A DNA stretch of 64,000 nucleotides, from contig CAJAFV010000071.1 in assembly GCA_903939115.1 (NCBI GenBank), forward strand, positions 1 to 64,000, in the 5' to 3' direction. The first letter of the stretch is position 1, and every line of letters starts with the position of its first letter. Both the position numbers and the translations under genes were made by a program. This DNA is from an uncultured Geobacteraceae bacterium (lineage in GTDB: Bacteria; Desulfobacterota; Desulfuromonadia; Geobacterales; Pseudopelobacteraceae). Positions 18,396-27,315 of this stretch are shown here, piece by piece. The notes under the pieces are model-generated. The model saw only the letters and a list, made by a program, of their open reading frames with translations. It made no database searches and was not told the DNA's origin.

Positions 18396-18722
18396 ATGGA
18401 CACAGCGGCCCTATCACCCAACAGTATTTTGGCTTCTCCTATTCAGGTGAACCCGCAGGTAAGGAGCGATCTTCAGGAGTCAGCACCCCAGGTCGCACAG
18501 GATGCGCAGAAAACCGCAAAGGTTGCGCAAACTGACACAATAACCATTTCAGCTCAAGCATTGAAGATGGCTGATGACAAAAATAGTGCTGCAAAAAAAA
18601 CCTCTACTGCAGCAGATGAACAGGAATCTGCGCGGCTGGCACCTGGTAAAGCAGATTCGGAGCAGAGTGAAGCTCAGAAAAATGCGATGAAAGCGTATGC
18701 GGCTCTGAGTCCAAGTAACTAG
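18396..18722 (+). CDS. Small Ala/Gln/Lys-rich protein of unknown function
   Basis: 108 residues, low complexity, with many Ala, Gln, Lys and Ser; no signal peptide, membrane helix or recognised domain. The middle (QTDTITISAQALKMAD) resembles the short motif seen in small FlgM-like or flagellar-associated peptides, but this is too weak to name it. ATG 18396 is preceded by AAGGGGG at good spacing, and a strong terminator follows 25 bases after the stop, so it is very probably a real gene. It may be read through from gyrA. Confidence 0.6.
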   Translation: MDTAALSPNSILASPIQVNPQVRSDLQESAPQVAQDAQKTAKVAQTDTITISAQALKMADDKNSAAKKTSTAADEQESARLAPGKADSEQSEAQKNAMKAYAALSPSN

Positions 18723-18747
18723 GCTGAAACCGGCACGCAGGAACAAA

Positions 18748-18780
18748 AAAGAGGAAACCAGATTCTGGTTTCCTCTTTTT
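18748..18780 (+). terminator. Rho-independent terminator
   Basis: A perfect 15-bp stem (AAAGAGGAAACCAGA, 1-base loop, TCTGGTTTCCTCTTT) followed by T residues. It ends the gyrA/small-protein unit before tex. Confidence 0.9.
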
Positions 18781-18839
18781 GATTGGGGTTGTCCCGTAAC
18801 AAGACAACGACACTTTATGTTTGATTGGATGGAGATGTA

Positions 18840-21008
18840 ATGAAGCTGACTGACGCACAAACCGGGAAACTGATCACCTACATCATCGAAACGACCGGCC
18901 TCAAGGCGTTTCAGGTTGAACATACCGTTGAGCTGTTACAGGAAGGAGCCACGGTTCCGTTTATCGCGCGGTACCGCAAGGAGCATACCGGTGAACTTGA
19001 TGAGGTGCAGATTCGCACGGTCGAGGAACAGTTCGCCTATTTCTGTGAACTTGAAGAACGCAAAATCACGGTGCTTAAATCTATCGAGGATCAAGGGAAG
19101 ATGACCCTCGAACTGCGGGAGCGGATCGAGTCCTCACGGCAGAAAACCGAGGTTGAAGACCTGTATCTGCCGTATAAGCCGAAGCGCCGCACGAAGGCGA
19201 CCATTGCCAGGGAACGGGGATTGGAGCCGCTGGCCGATATTATTTCGGCCCAGGAACTGACGACAGGAGATCCTGAGGATGTTGCGCTTCCCTTTGTCGC
19301 TCCTGAAAAAGAGGTGCCGGATGCGGCGGCCGCGTTAGAAGGGTCCGGTCATATTCTGGCAGAGCGTCTCGCCGACAATGCCGTTGACCGCGCCATGGTG
19401 CGGCGACTGACAAATGAACAGGGGATAATGACCGCACGGGTGGCGGCTGACTACAAGGAGCAGGTCACCAAGTTCGAGATGTACTACGACTTTCAGGAAT
19501 CGCTCAAGGCGGTCCCCTCTCACCGCCTGCTGGCGATGCGTCGCGGCGAAAAGGAGGAGGTGCTCTACCTCTCGATCACTGCGCCTGTCGAGCAGATCCA
19601 GGCCGGATTGAAATCGCGTCTGATCCTGCGGGAGAGTATCTTTCGTTCGCAGCTTGAGCGTGTGGCAGAGGATGGCTACAAGCGGCTGATCGCCCCCTCC
19701 ATTGAGGTGGAGCTCCGTATGGAGAGCAAGGAACGTGCTGACGAAGCCGCCATTTTAGTCTTCACCCGGAATCTTCGCGAGTTGCTGTTGGCTCCGCCGG
19801 CCGGGGGGAAGCGAGTGCTCGGGATTGACCCCGGCTTTCGCACCGGTTCCAAGCTGGCCGCCGTCGATGAAACCGGCCGTTTCCTGGAGCATGTGACGGT
19901 CTATCCGCACATCGGTGAGGCGCGCATTCCCCAGGCGCGTCAGGATCTGCTCCGTTTGATCGAAGCCCATGGGGCCGAAATGGTTGCCATCGGCAACGGC
20001 ACGGCCGGCCGCGAGATGGAAATTTTTGTCAAGGAGACCCTGGCCGGTGCGGGGCGTCAACTCCCGGTTGTTTCGGTCAGCGAGGCTGGCGCCAGTATTT
20101 ATTCTGCTTCAGATATTGCCCGGGAGGAGTTTCCCGAACTGGACCTGACGGTACGCGGGGCGATTTCCATTGCACGGCGACTGCAGGATCCGCTGGGAGA
20201 GTTGGTCAAGGTCGATCCGAAGAGCATCGGGGTCGGGCAGTATCAGCATGACGTTAATCAGCCGCTGCTGAAGAAGTCGCTGGATAGTGTCGTAGAGTCG
20301 TGCGTCAACTATGTGGGGGTTGATCTGAATACCGCATCATGGGCGCTGCTCTCCTACGTTTCCGGCGTCGGCCCGTCCCTGGCCAAGGCCATTACACGCT
20401 ACCGCGACGAAACCGGGCCGTTCCTCTCACGTAAGGCACTCCTCAAAGTGCCCCGCTTCGGGGCCAAGGCATTCGAACAGGCGGCCGGATTCCTCCGTAT
20501 CCGTTCGGGGAAACATCCGCTGGACAACAGTGCCGTACATCCCGAACGGTACGGGCTGGTGGAGACGATGGCCGCCGACCTCGGCGTCTCTCTCGCTCAG
20601 TTGGTCAGCGATTCCGCCCTGATCGCGAGAATTGACCTCAAGCGCTATGTCTCTGAGAATGTCGGCCTCCCTACCCTCACCGATATCGTAGAAGAGTTGA
20701 AGAAACCGGGCCGTGACCCTCGCAGTCAGTTTCAGACTGCATCCTTCCGGGACGATATCCGCGGAATCGGCGACCTTAAAGAAGGGATGATTCTGCAGGG
20801 GGTGGTGACAAACGTGACCGCCTTTGGCGCCTTTGTCGATATCGGTGTCCATCAGGACGGCCTCGTACATATCAGCCATCTTGCCAATCGCTATGTCAAG
20901 GATCCAAACGACGCCGTCAAGGCGGGGCAGATAGTAAAGGTCAAGGTTTTGTCTGCTGATATGCAGCGGAAAAGGATAGCGTTGTCAATCAAGGAAGCGT
21001 TGATTTAA
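18840..21008 (+). CDS. tex: Tex-family RNA-binding transcription accessory protein
   Basis: About 722 residues. The N-terminal Tex-like helical domain contains FIARYRKE and YLPYKPKRRTKA. A YqgF/RNase H-like domain (VLGIDPGFRTGSKLAAVD, ~325-460), helix-hairpin-helix repeats (~490-560) and a C-terminal S1 RNA-binding domain (~640-715, GVVTNVTAFGAFVDIG) follow. Tex proteins bind RNA and affect transcription and stress tolerance. ATG 18840 has GGAG upstream; the frame is also open from a TTG at 18825. It converges with the next gene, with only 5 bases between stops. Confidence 0.93.
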   Translation: MKLTDAQTGKLITYIIETTGLKAFQVEHTVELLQEGATVPFIARYRKEHTGELDEVQIRTVEEQFAYFCELEERKITVLKSIEDQGKMTLELRERIESSRQKTEVEDLYLPYKPKRRTKATIARERGLEPLADIISAQELTTGDPEDVALPFVAPEKEVPDAAAALEGSGHILAERLADNAVDRAMVRRLTNEQGIMTARVAADYKEQVTKFEMYYDFQESLKAVPSHRLLAMRRGEKEEVLYLSITAPVEQIQAGLKSRLILRESIFRSQLERVAEDGYKRLIAPSIEVELRMESKERADEAAILVFTRNLRELLLAPPAGGKRVLGIDPGFRTGSKLAAVDETGRFLEHVTVYPHIGEARIPQARQDLLRLIEAHGAEMVAIGNGTAGREMEIFVKETLAGAGRQLPVVSVSEAGASIYSASDIAREEFPELDLTVRGAISIARRLQDPLGELVKVDPKSIGVGQYQHDVNQPLLKKSLDSVVESCVNYVGVDLNTASWALLSYVSGVGPSLAKAITRYRDETGPFLSRKALLKVPRFGAKAFEQAAGFLRIRSGKHPLDNSAVHPERYGLVETMAADLGVSLAQLVSDSALIARIDLKRYVSENVGLPTLTDIVEELKKPGRDPRSQFQTASFRDDIRGIGDLKEGMILQGVVTNVTAFGAFVDIGVHQDGLVHISHLANRYVKDPNDAVKAGQIVKVKVLSADMQRKRIALSIKEALI

Positions 21009-21013
21009 TGAGT

Positions 21014-21757
21014 TCAGGAGGCGTGTTTTCCGGTTTTTTTTGACTGCTTCAGATGGGCCAGAAAGACTACATGGCGGAGCCCTCCCCGACCGGGTCGGTC
21101 GGTTGTCACGGTAAAACCTGCATCCCGCAGACGCTTATCGAAGTTCGCATCATAATTTTCTCCCCAGACGGCAACAACTCCGCATGGCTTGAGGGCGGCC
21201 CGCATATTTTCGATGGCCCTGCTGCCGTAAAGCGGATCATCACTCTGATGTGTTTTTGCATGGGGTCCGCGGTACAGATCAAGGACAATAGCGTCGAAGC
21301 GTGACTCACCGCCATTTACGGCGGTCATACGGATTCGGCGCGCCACGTCACCGATCTCCACGGTTACGCGCGGATCGGTGACAGCGTTATCCGTGAGAGT
21401 CGTCAGAGGCCCCCGGCACCATTCAACAACTGTCGGGTTCAGCTCAGCCACGATAACCCGGGCCGAAAGAGGCAGAGTGTCCAGCACCGCCTTGAGCGTA
21501 AACCCCATCCCCAACCCCCCCACCAGTACCCGCGGATTACTGCTCTCCTTCAGATGACCGCAGCCGAGTTGGCCAAGCGCCACTTCTGAGCGGTTTGACA
21601 GGCTGTTCATAAGTACCTGTGCGCCGATGGTAATCAAGAAGTCCCGTTCGCCGCGCTGGCGCAGTTCGAGGATTCCTTCGTCGGTGGAGATGTTATCAAC
21701 TGTTTTCCAGGGCTGTGCCACTCGTACCTCTTCTTCTCCGGCTGCGTCAGCAGACAT
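21014..21757 (-). CDS. Spermidine-synthase-like SAM-fold protein
   Basis: 247 residues with a class I Rossmann methyltransferase-like fold: VLVGGLGMGFTLKAVL is the nucleotide-binding loop, VAELNP the acidic strand end, and DAIVLDLY sits at the polyamine-synthase active-site position. These features place it in the spermine/spermidine-synthase-like group, but the usual putrescine-binding pattern is incomplete, so the substrate is unknown. It overlaps the upstream GreA-like gene by 11 bases; the order GreA-like, then this gene, suggests one transcript. Confidence 0.7.
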   Translation of the reverse strand: MSADAAGEEEVRVAQPWKTVDNISTDEGILELRQRGERDFLITIGAQVLMNSLSNRSEVALGQLGCGHLKESSNPRVLVGGLGMGFTLKAVLDTLPLSARVIVAELNPTVVEWCRGPLTTLTDNAVTDPRVTVEIGDVARRIRMTAVNGGESRFDAIVLDLYRGPHAKTHQSDDPLYGSRAIENMRAALKPCGVVAVWGENYDANFDKRLRDAGFTVTTDRPGRGGLRHVVFLAHLKQSKKTGKHAS

Positions 21758-22229
21758 CGACTATTTCAAATTTCTTTCCGCCGGAACCGGAGCCGATGTT
21801 GACCATCTCCCCTACCGTTTTTCCGATCAGGCTTCTCCCCAAAGGTGAAGCGGGGGTGATGACAACGATCTCAGTCAGATGATCGGTCACTTTCATGCCA
21901 CCCTCTAGCGGGCCGATAAAGACCGTTCGTGATGTGGAGCTGTCACCGGCAAGAGAGACTAACGCCGTCAGGCGAATGCTGCTGCCGTCGTCAAACTGCT
22001 GAAGCGTCAACTGCTTGTAGGCCTCCAGAGCCCGCTTAATGTCCTGAGCCCGGTTTGCCTGCCCCTGGGCCACGTATGAAGCCTCAAGTGCAAGAGTCTC
22101 GTACTTGTTGTCCGGAATGTTTTCCGAGTCGGTAGACGCTTCATGAGCTGTAATGGCCGCTTTGAACTGGACAGCCAGGTCATGAGTGAGCTGCTCTACT
22201 ATGAGCTGAATGATACGTACCTTATTCAT
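21747..22229 (-). CDS. GreA/GreB-family transcript cleavage factor
   Basis: About 160 residues. The C-terminal FKBP-like domain carries the family signature VVITPASPLGRSLIGKTVGE. The N-terminal half is helical and shorter in its tip than canonical GreA, so it may be a GreA/B paralogue rather than GreA itself. Family members enter the RNA polymerase secondary channel and rescue backtracked complexes. ATG 22229 overlaps the stop of the upstream pseudouridine synthase gene (ATGAATAA); a TTG three codons earlier is also open. Confidence 0.82.
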   Translation of the reverse strand: MNKVRIIQLIVEQLTHDLAVQFKAAITAHEASTDSENIPDNKYETLALEASYVAQGQANRAQDIKRALEAYKQLTLQQFDDGSSIRLTALVSLAGDSSTSRTVFIGPLEGGMKVTDHLTEIVVITPASPLGRSLIGKTVGEMVNIGSGSGGKKFEIVDVC

Positions 22230-22950
22230 GAGTCGCAATTGCTGCCGGCATCCCGACAGTTCCGATCAGACGGATAAAAAACTCCGGAACTCCGGTTTCG
22301 AAGAACATCCGCCTGCCGTTGACCGGATGCGTGAAGGAAATTGATCTGGCATGCAGCGCCAGGGTGCCGTAGACGTCATTTCCTTTACCGTATTTTTTGT
22401 CTCCCACGACCGGATGTCCCTGTTCCGACAGATGCACACGTATCTGGTGTTTGCGGCCGGTGAGCAGGTGGATCTCCAGCAGGCTGAACCCCTTGGCCTC
22501 TTTCAGGACGGTGTACTCGGTGTGGGACAATTTCCCGACGGTCTGATCCGGTGTGGAATAGACCGTAAAAGCGCTGTTTTCGGTCAGATAGCTGCTGATA
22601 GTACCCTCTTTTTGTGCCAGCGAGCCATATACAATGGTAAGGTACCGTTTGTCGGTCTCCTGCCACTGTCCCTGCAGAAAAGACTTGGCAGCTTCACTCT
22701 TGGCAAAGATCAGGACTCCGGAGGTCTCGCGGTCAAGGCGATGGACAATATAGACCCGGTTTCGCGAACGAGGATCACCTTTGCGGACATATTCGTTAAG
22801 AATCGAATGGGCCGTTCGCGATTTGTCCCGTTCCGTTCCAATAGTTAAAAGGCCGCCCGGCTTTTCCACGACGATTATATCCTTGTCCTCGTGAAGTACT
22901 GTAAGGCCTCTGGGTTGATATTTTGTCGGGGGGCGTTTTGATGTCGGCAT
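22222..22950 (-). CDS. RluA-family pseudouridine synthase
   Basis: 242 residues with the catalytic HRLDRETSG motif (the Asp is essential) and the downstream signature LLTGRKHQIRVHL. It lacks an N-terminal S4 domain, as in single-domain RluA/TruC-type enzymes, which isomerise uridine in rRNA or tRNA. The exact target base cannot be deduced. It begins the three-gene minus-strand unit (synthase, GreA-like, SAM-fold protein), all overlapping. Confidence 0.88.
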   Translation of the reverse strand: MPTSKRPPTKYQPRGLTVLHEDKDIIVVEKPGGLLTIGTERDKSRTAHSILNEYVRKGDPRSRNRVYIVHRLDRETSGVLIFAKSEAAKSFLQGQWQETDKRYLTIVYGSLAQKEGTISSYLTENSAFTVYSTPDQTVGKLSHTEYTVLKEAKGFSLLEIHLLTGRKHQIRVHLSEQGHPVVGDKKYGKGNDVYGTLALHARSISFTHPVNGRRMFFETGVPEFFIRLIGTVGMPAAIATHE

Positions 22951-23075
22951 GGGTATTCTCTCGAAAAATTGCTGTTATGGATTGTCAGGTAAAAAAAGTG
23001 TATATAGAACTGCTGGAAAGGTAGTATATACGCTTTCTGAACAGTTTGGAAATTAAGACGTAAAGGAATATACCG

Positions 23076-23486
23076 ATGCAGGAGTTAAAACAGTTCTTTG
23101 CAACCGGAGATCGCTTTGCCTGTCATTCAGGTGTTGAGCTTGTCGAGGTGGGGCCAGGCTGGGCAAAGGCCAGTATGATGATTATGCCGTTTCACTTTAA
23201 CGGAGCCAGGACTGTTCATGGCGGTGCTATTTTTACTCTCGCTGATTTCGCATTTGCCGTCGCCTCCAACTCTCACGGGAACCTTGCCATGGGAATCAAT
23301 ACCAGCGTCTCCTTTGTAAAAGCCGCAGTTAGCGGGACCCTTTATGCCGACGCGAGGGAGCTGTCACGAAATGCGAAACTGGCCACGTACTCGGTCATGA
23401 TTACTGATGACGCCGGCGATACGGTGGCTATTTTTCAGGGGATGGTGTATCGAAAAAAAGAGCCGCTCATACCGTCGAAATCCTAG
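23076..23486 (+). CDS. PaaI-type hotdog thioesterase
   Basis: 136 residues with the hotdog fold and the HGGAIFTLADFAF motif of PaaI-like acyl-CoA thioesterases. PaaI of the phenylacetate pathway releases free CoA from dead-end aromatic CoA esters; a similar role is possible here but the gene is alone. ATG 23076 follows AAAGGAA. Its last 20 bases overlap the convergent gene at 23467. Confidence 0.85.
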   Translation: MQELKQFFATGDRFACHSGVELVEVGPGWAKASMMIMPFHFNGARTVHGGAIFTLADFAFAVASNSHGNLAMGINTSVSFVKAAVSGTLYADARELSRNAKLATYSVMITDDAGDTVAIFQGMVYRKKEPLIPSKS

Positions 23487-24690
23487 TTTTGGAAGTGACA
23501 GCGGCAAAAGCCTCAACCCGCTTCTGCATGATATAAGGCGGTCGTTTCCTGAACGGCATGGCCGTCAGTTTCTCCTGATCAATCCCCAGCTCCCGTGTGT
23601 TCATTCCGGCTACCCGGACAGCATCGTCCCACCCGGCCATCGGCTGATTTCCTGTTTTGTCTGCTGCTGCAACCAAAGGCAAAATAGCAACAATTCCCCC
23701 CTTCAGCGCCTCCCCTGCCATGGCGATTTTTGTCGCATCACGTAATGTTTCCCATATGTTTGCCTTGCCATGCAGAGAACTGGTCCAGGCCAGTGCATTC
23801 CGCTGTTCCGTCGACAGGTGGAGGCGCGCGCAAAAATCAACCGCCATGGCGAATCCGGCGTTGTCATGCCCATGGTGTTTGGGGTAGAGCGCGGGATTGG
23901 TGGCCAGCTTGCCGAGGTCGTGAAAAAATGCGCAAAAACGGGCCAGCTGGTCAGTACTCATTGTCGCAACACGCTGCAGCACCTGGATGGAGTGGCTCAG
24001 CAGATCGCCCTCCGGGTGATGTTGGAGCGGTCCTGCAGGAATCTGCGGCATCAGGAACAGTTCCGGGAGAAATTCAGCCCCGACGTTGAACTCGATCATG
24101 CGCTGGAAAAACTGCTCCGGAGATTTACCTGTCAGAGCTTTCAGCATCTCGTTGCTGAAACGCTCGATCGGCATGCCGCTGAAGGTGGTTGACCACTCTT
24201 CTCTCCGGATCTGAGCGGCGGTTTCCGGAGCCATGTACCAGCCATCAGCCTCGAATCGAAAGGCGCGAAAGATCCGCAGGGGGTCACTGGAAAAGGTTTG
24301 TTGACTGCACGCTCGAAGGAGGCCCGCCTTCAAATCCTCTCTGCCGTCTAAAGGGTCAATATGTGAACCGTTCAAAGCGAGCGCCATGGCGTTGATAGTG
24401 AAGTCGCGGCGGAGAAGATCACCCTCAAGATCATTCATGTCGTCGATGCGGGTGACTTCAATGTTACCGAAGCCGGGGTGATGTTTGAAGTAGATCGTCG
24501 CGGTACTACTCGCCTCTACAAGGCGGAAGCCGAGCGAAAGAAGCTCGTCAGGAGAGAGAGCCGCTACAAGGTCAATGTCCCGGCTCACCCTCCCCAGCAG
24601 CATGTCGCGGACCGAACCACCGACGAGGAGGATCCGGTCATGATGTGAGATGGGGAAGAACTCTTTCAGAAAGGGAATTGTATTGGTCAC
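23467..24690 (-). CDS. CCA-adding/poly(A) polymerase-family nucleotidyltransferase with HD domain
   Basis: 407 residues. Class II nucleotidyltransferase head with LLVGGSVRDMLLGR and the catalytic carboxylates in DIDLVA, then RRDFTINAMA and the RNA-binding neck (DPLRIFRAFRF). An HD domain (FFHDLGK, ~250) follows. Such proteins add CCA to tRNA 3' ends or poly(A); the HD domain adds phosphatase/phosphodiesterase activity. The sequence does not decide between the two. It runs with the uracil-DNA glycosylase gene, 8 bases apart. Confidence 0.85.
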   Translation of the reverse strand: MTNTIPFLKEFFPISHHDRILLVGGSVRDMLLGRVSRDIDLVAALSPDELLSLGFRLVEASSTATIYFKHHPGFGNIEVTRIDDMNDLEGDLLRRDFTINAMALALNGSHIDPLDGREDLKAGLLRACSQQTFSSDPLRIFRAFRFEADGWYMAPETAAQIRREEWSTTFSGMPIERFSNEMLKALTGKSPEQFFQRMIEFNVGAEFLPELFLMPQIPAGPLQHHPEGDLLSHSIQVLQRVATMSTDQLARFCAFFHDLGKLATNPALYPKHHGHDNAGFAMAVDFCARLHLSTEQRNALAWTSSLHGKANIWETLRDATKIAMAGEALKGGIVAILPLVAAADKTGNQPMAGWDDAVRVAGMNTRELGIDQEKLTAMPFRKRPPYIMQKRVEAFAAVTSKTRISTV

Positions 24691-24698
24691 GTTTGGTT

Positions 24699-25493
24699 CT
24701 ATTTTTTCCGGCTCTTATTCGGGACCGGCAGCTTAAGGAGCTGCAGTACCTGGGTCATGTCGTCCCAGACACTCCAAAACGAGTCTGAATTGCCACCGGT
24801 GCGGAGCAGGTATGACGGGTGATAGGTCGGCATGAGGGGAATGCCGTGAAAGTCGTGGAACTTGCTGCGCAGCTTTGAAATGGGTACTTTCGTCTGCAGC
24901 AGAGCCTGAGCGGCAGATGTTCCGAGCGCGACGATCGCTTCCGGCTTGATGGAGTTGAGTTGACGCAGGAGAAACGGAGAACAGGCGGCGACTTCGTCAG
25001 TTTCGGGCGGTCGGTTCTGCGGCGGTCGGCATTTAACAACATTGCAGATGTACACATCTTCGCGTTTCAGCTCCATTGCAGCTATGATACGGTTCAACAT
25101 TTTTCCGGCGTCGCCGACAAAAGGTTCCCCCTGGGTATCCTCATCGGCCCCCGGCCCCTCTCCGACGAACACGAGCCGCGCTTTCGGATTGCCGACGCCA
25201 AATACCAGATTCTTTCTCGTGGTACCCAGCTTGCAACGCTGACATTCGCCCAGGTTCTTTCTGATCTGCTCAAGAGACTCATGCTTTTCCGGCACGGCAT
25301 TATCACCTTTCTCTTCGTTTTCACCGATCTGCTCAAAAGGCGCTGTTTGTTGATGCACAATCCCTGCTTCTGTTACCGTCATCAACTCTGTCGGAATACC
25401 ATCTATCCCGCTTTCCTGGAGATCCTGAAGGTATGCCGTAAGAGAAGCAAACATATGGGATTGGGTAGAATGGCGATTTGAATGAGTATTCAC
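24699..25493 (-). CDS. Type-4 (Fe-S) uracil-DNA glycosylase
   Basis: 264 residues. The family 4 UDG signature GEGPGADEDTQGEPFVG and the C-terminal PTYHPSYLLR motif are intact. Four cysteines for a [4Fe-4S] cluster are present (CQRCKLG and CRPP...AAC). The enzyme removes uracil from DNA to start base excision repair. An extra ~80-residue N-terminal segment of unclear role precedes the catalytic domain; a later start is possible. Confidence 0.92.
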   Translation of the reverse strand: MNTHSNRHSTQSHMFASLTAYLQDLQESGIDGIPTELMTVTEAGIVHQQTAPFEQIGENEEKGDNAVPEKHESLEQIRKNLGECQRCKLGTTRKNLVFGVGNPKARLVFVGEGPGADEDTQGEPFVGDAGKMLNRIIAAMELKREDVYICNVVKCRPPQNRPPETDEVAACSPFLLRQLNSIKPEAIVALGTSAAQALLQTKVPISKLRSKFHDFHGIPLMPTYHPSYLLRTGGNSDSFWSVWDDMTQVLQLLKLPVPNKSRKK

Positions 25494-25538
25494 GGGAACT
25501 GCTCCTGCCGGTCAATTTTCTATGCAAGGGGGTGATCT

Positions 25539-26501
25539 ATGGCGTACAATCTGTGCCGCAATCTACCAGTAAGCAATGAACCTGTCAAAAGAAAGAACTC
25601 TATGCTATTTCTGCTCATCGCCATCGTGGCAACCCTTATTCCAACTGACGCATCTGCCTGGGGAGGAGGTATTCACCTTCAGCTGGGGGCCCAGCTCCTG
25701 GCCAATCCCGGGATATTGTCAGGCGACATGGCGGCTCTCCTCGCACTCCATCCAAAGGATTTTCTCTATGGCTGTCTCGCCCCGGACATTACGCTCGGCA
25801 AGAAATACACCCACTCCCTGTTACACTGTCATCGCTGGGGGATCGGACGGACTCTGTTGAAAGAGGCTGAAAATGACCACCAACGGGCTTGCGCGTATGG
25901 GTATCTCTGCCATCTGGCCGCTGATACGATCGCCCATAATTACTATGTCCCCTACAAAATAATCCGCTCGTTTCCCGCACTGACTATGAAACATACCTAT
26001 TGGGAGATGCGCTTTGAGGCCTTTGTAGAGAAGGATATCTGGGAGCTGGCACGTATTGTCTGCCGTGCTGACAGGCGCGCCAACGATGTCTTGCTGCGCA
26101 ATGTGCTGACCACAACCATCTTCTCGTTCGGCACCAACAGGAAAATTTTTAATTCTATCATGGTGCTGTCGCGTATAGAGAGGTTGCAAAAGCTCGTACA
26201 GGCGCTTTCCAGCAAGTCGCGGTATCAATTATTGGAGAGTGATCGGGACGAGTATATGAAGATGGCCAGTGAAGCGATGGTCGATTTTCTGAATAATCCG
26301 GAAGATTCCAAGTTTCTTAAAGTGGATCCTACAGGTGAGAGGGCGCTCGCTGCGGCAGACAGTCTGCGCAAAAGTCTCCGCCTGAGATATAAAAGCGGCT
26401 TCATGTCAAAGTCTGAGGCGTTTGAACAGGTTGAAGCCGTGCGCAGTACGTTGCGCGAGTCGCTGCACCATCCGGAGCTGCTGAAGAAGCTGTACGTATG
26501 A
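25539..26501 (+). CDS. Exported zinc-dependent phospholipase C-like protein
   Basis: 320 residues. A hydrophobic stretch (about residues 22-40, FLLIAIVATLIPTDASA) looks like a signal peptide with an AxA cleavage site before WGGGIHLQLG. Trp and His of WGGGIH together with YGCLAPDI, HCHRWG, YLCHLAADTIAHN form the histidine/aspartate pattern of the Zn-dependent phospholipase C/S1-P1 nuclease-like family. ATG 25539 is preceded by AAGGGGG. The true substrate is unknown. It has no obvious operon partner. Confidence 0.7.
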   Translation: MAYNLCRNLPVSNEPVKRKNSMLFLLIAIVATLIPTDASAWGGGIHLQLGAQLLANPGILSGDMAALLALHPKDFLYGCLAPDITLGKKYTHSLLHCHRWGIGRTLLKEAENDHQRACAYGYLCHLAADTIAHNYYVPYKIIRSFPALTMKHTYWEMRFEAFVEKDIWELARIVCRADRRANDVLLRNVLTTTIFSFGTNRKIFNSIMVLSRIERLQKLVQALSSKSRYQLLESDRDEYMKMASEAMVDFLNNPEDSKFLKVDPTGERALAAADSLRKSLRLRYKSGFMSKSEAFEQVEAVRSTLRESLHHPELLKKLYV

Positions 26502-26507
26502 AAAGGG

Positions 26508-27281
26508 TTAATAACAGTCCGGTTTGCGGTCGTTAAAACAGGGGATCTGCGCCCGCCAGTCTGTCATGGCCTGCATATCCAGTGAAGCGACGATCTCCCC
26601 CTCACGTTCTCCCGCCTCGGTCAGCACATCTCCCTTTGCATCAATAATCATGCTCATACCGAAAAAATCGAGTTTTCCGATGATGCCGCAGGCGTTGCAG
26701 GCAACGATAAAGAGCTGGTTTTCCATCGCCCTGGCCCGCAGCAGCGTGCGCCAATGCTCCTGCCGCGGCTTGGGCCACTGCGCCGGCACACAGATCACCT
26801 GAGCGCCTTCGACTGCCAAACGCCGTGAAAGTTCAGGAAAGCGGAGATCGTAACAGATGATGACCCCCACCTTACCGAGCGACGTTTCTGCAAGAAGCCA
26901 TGAATCGCCACCCGAAAAAGCGCGCTCCTCCCCCAGCAGCGAGAAGAGGTGCATTTTGCGATAGACCCCGGCAAGTGAACCGTTGTCGATAACGTAGACC
27001 GCATTGAATACCTTCTCTCCGTTCGGTTCAGGCATGCTGCCGATGATCACCAGTTTGAGACGGGCTGAAAGCTTCAGCAGTTCAGCAACGATCCCCTGAG
27101 TACGGAGAGCCAGTTCGTTCAGATTTTTGTATGAAAACCCGCTTGACCACATTTCCGGCAGCACAGCCAGGTTGGCCCCCTGTGCGGCAACGCGGGTAAG
27201 TGCCTCCCGGATATAGGCCAGATTGGCATCAACATCTCCCTGCTTGACGTTAAACTGAATAGCGGCGGCGTTGATGATCAT
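26508..27281 (-). CDS. Nitrilase-superfamily carbon-nitrogen hydrolase
   Basis: 257 residues. The Glu-Lys-Cys triad is visible: LPEMWSSGF (Glu), YRKMHLF (Lys) and ICYDLRFPE (Cys). This pattern, with the short length, fits omega-amidase/NIT2-like enzymes that hydrolyse small amides such as alpha-ketoglutaramate. The frame is open further upstream, but ATG 27281 has GGAGG at ideal spacing and begins the conserved first strand, so it was chosen. An IS200-type element lies just upstream and may affect its promoter. Confidence 0.87.
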   Translation of the reverse strand: MIINAAAIQFNVKQGDVDANLAYIREALTRVAAQGANLAVLPEMWSSGFSYKNLNELALRTQGIVAELLKLSARLKLVIIGSMPEPNGEKVFNAVYVIDNGSLAGVYRKMHLFSLLGEERAFSGGDSWLLAETSLGKVGVIICYDLRFPELSRRLAVEGAQVICVPAQWPKPRQEHWRTLLRARAMENQLFIVACNACGIIGKLDFFGMSMIIDAKGDVLTEAGEREGEIVASLDMQAMTDWRAQIPCFNDRKPDCY

Positions 27282-27315
27282 GATGAAACCTCCGATTTTA
27301 ATCTCTTCGGGTAAA

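Noticed and set aside
17387-18421. Minus-strand frame of 344 codons opposite the gyrA 3' half
   Set aside because: Shadow frame caused by codon bias; gyrA is certain here.
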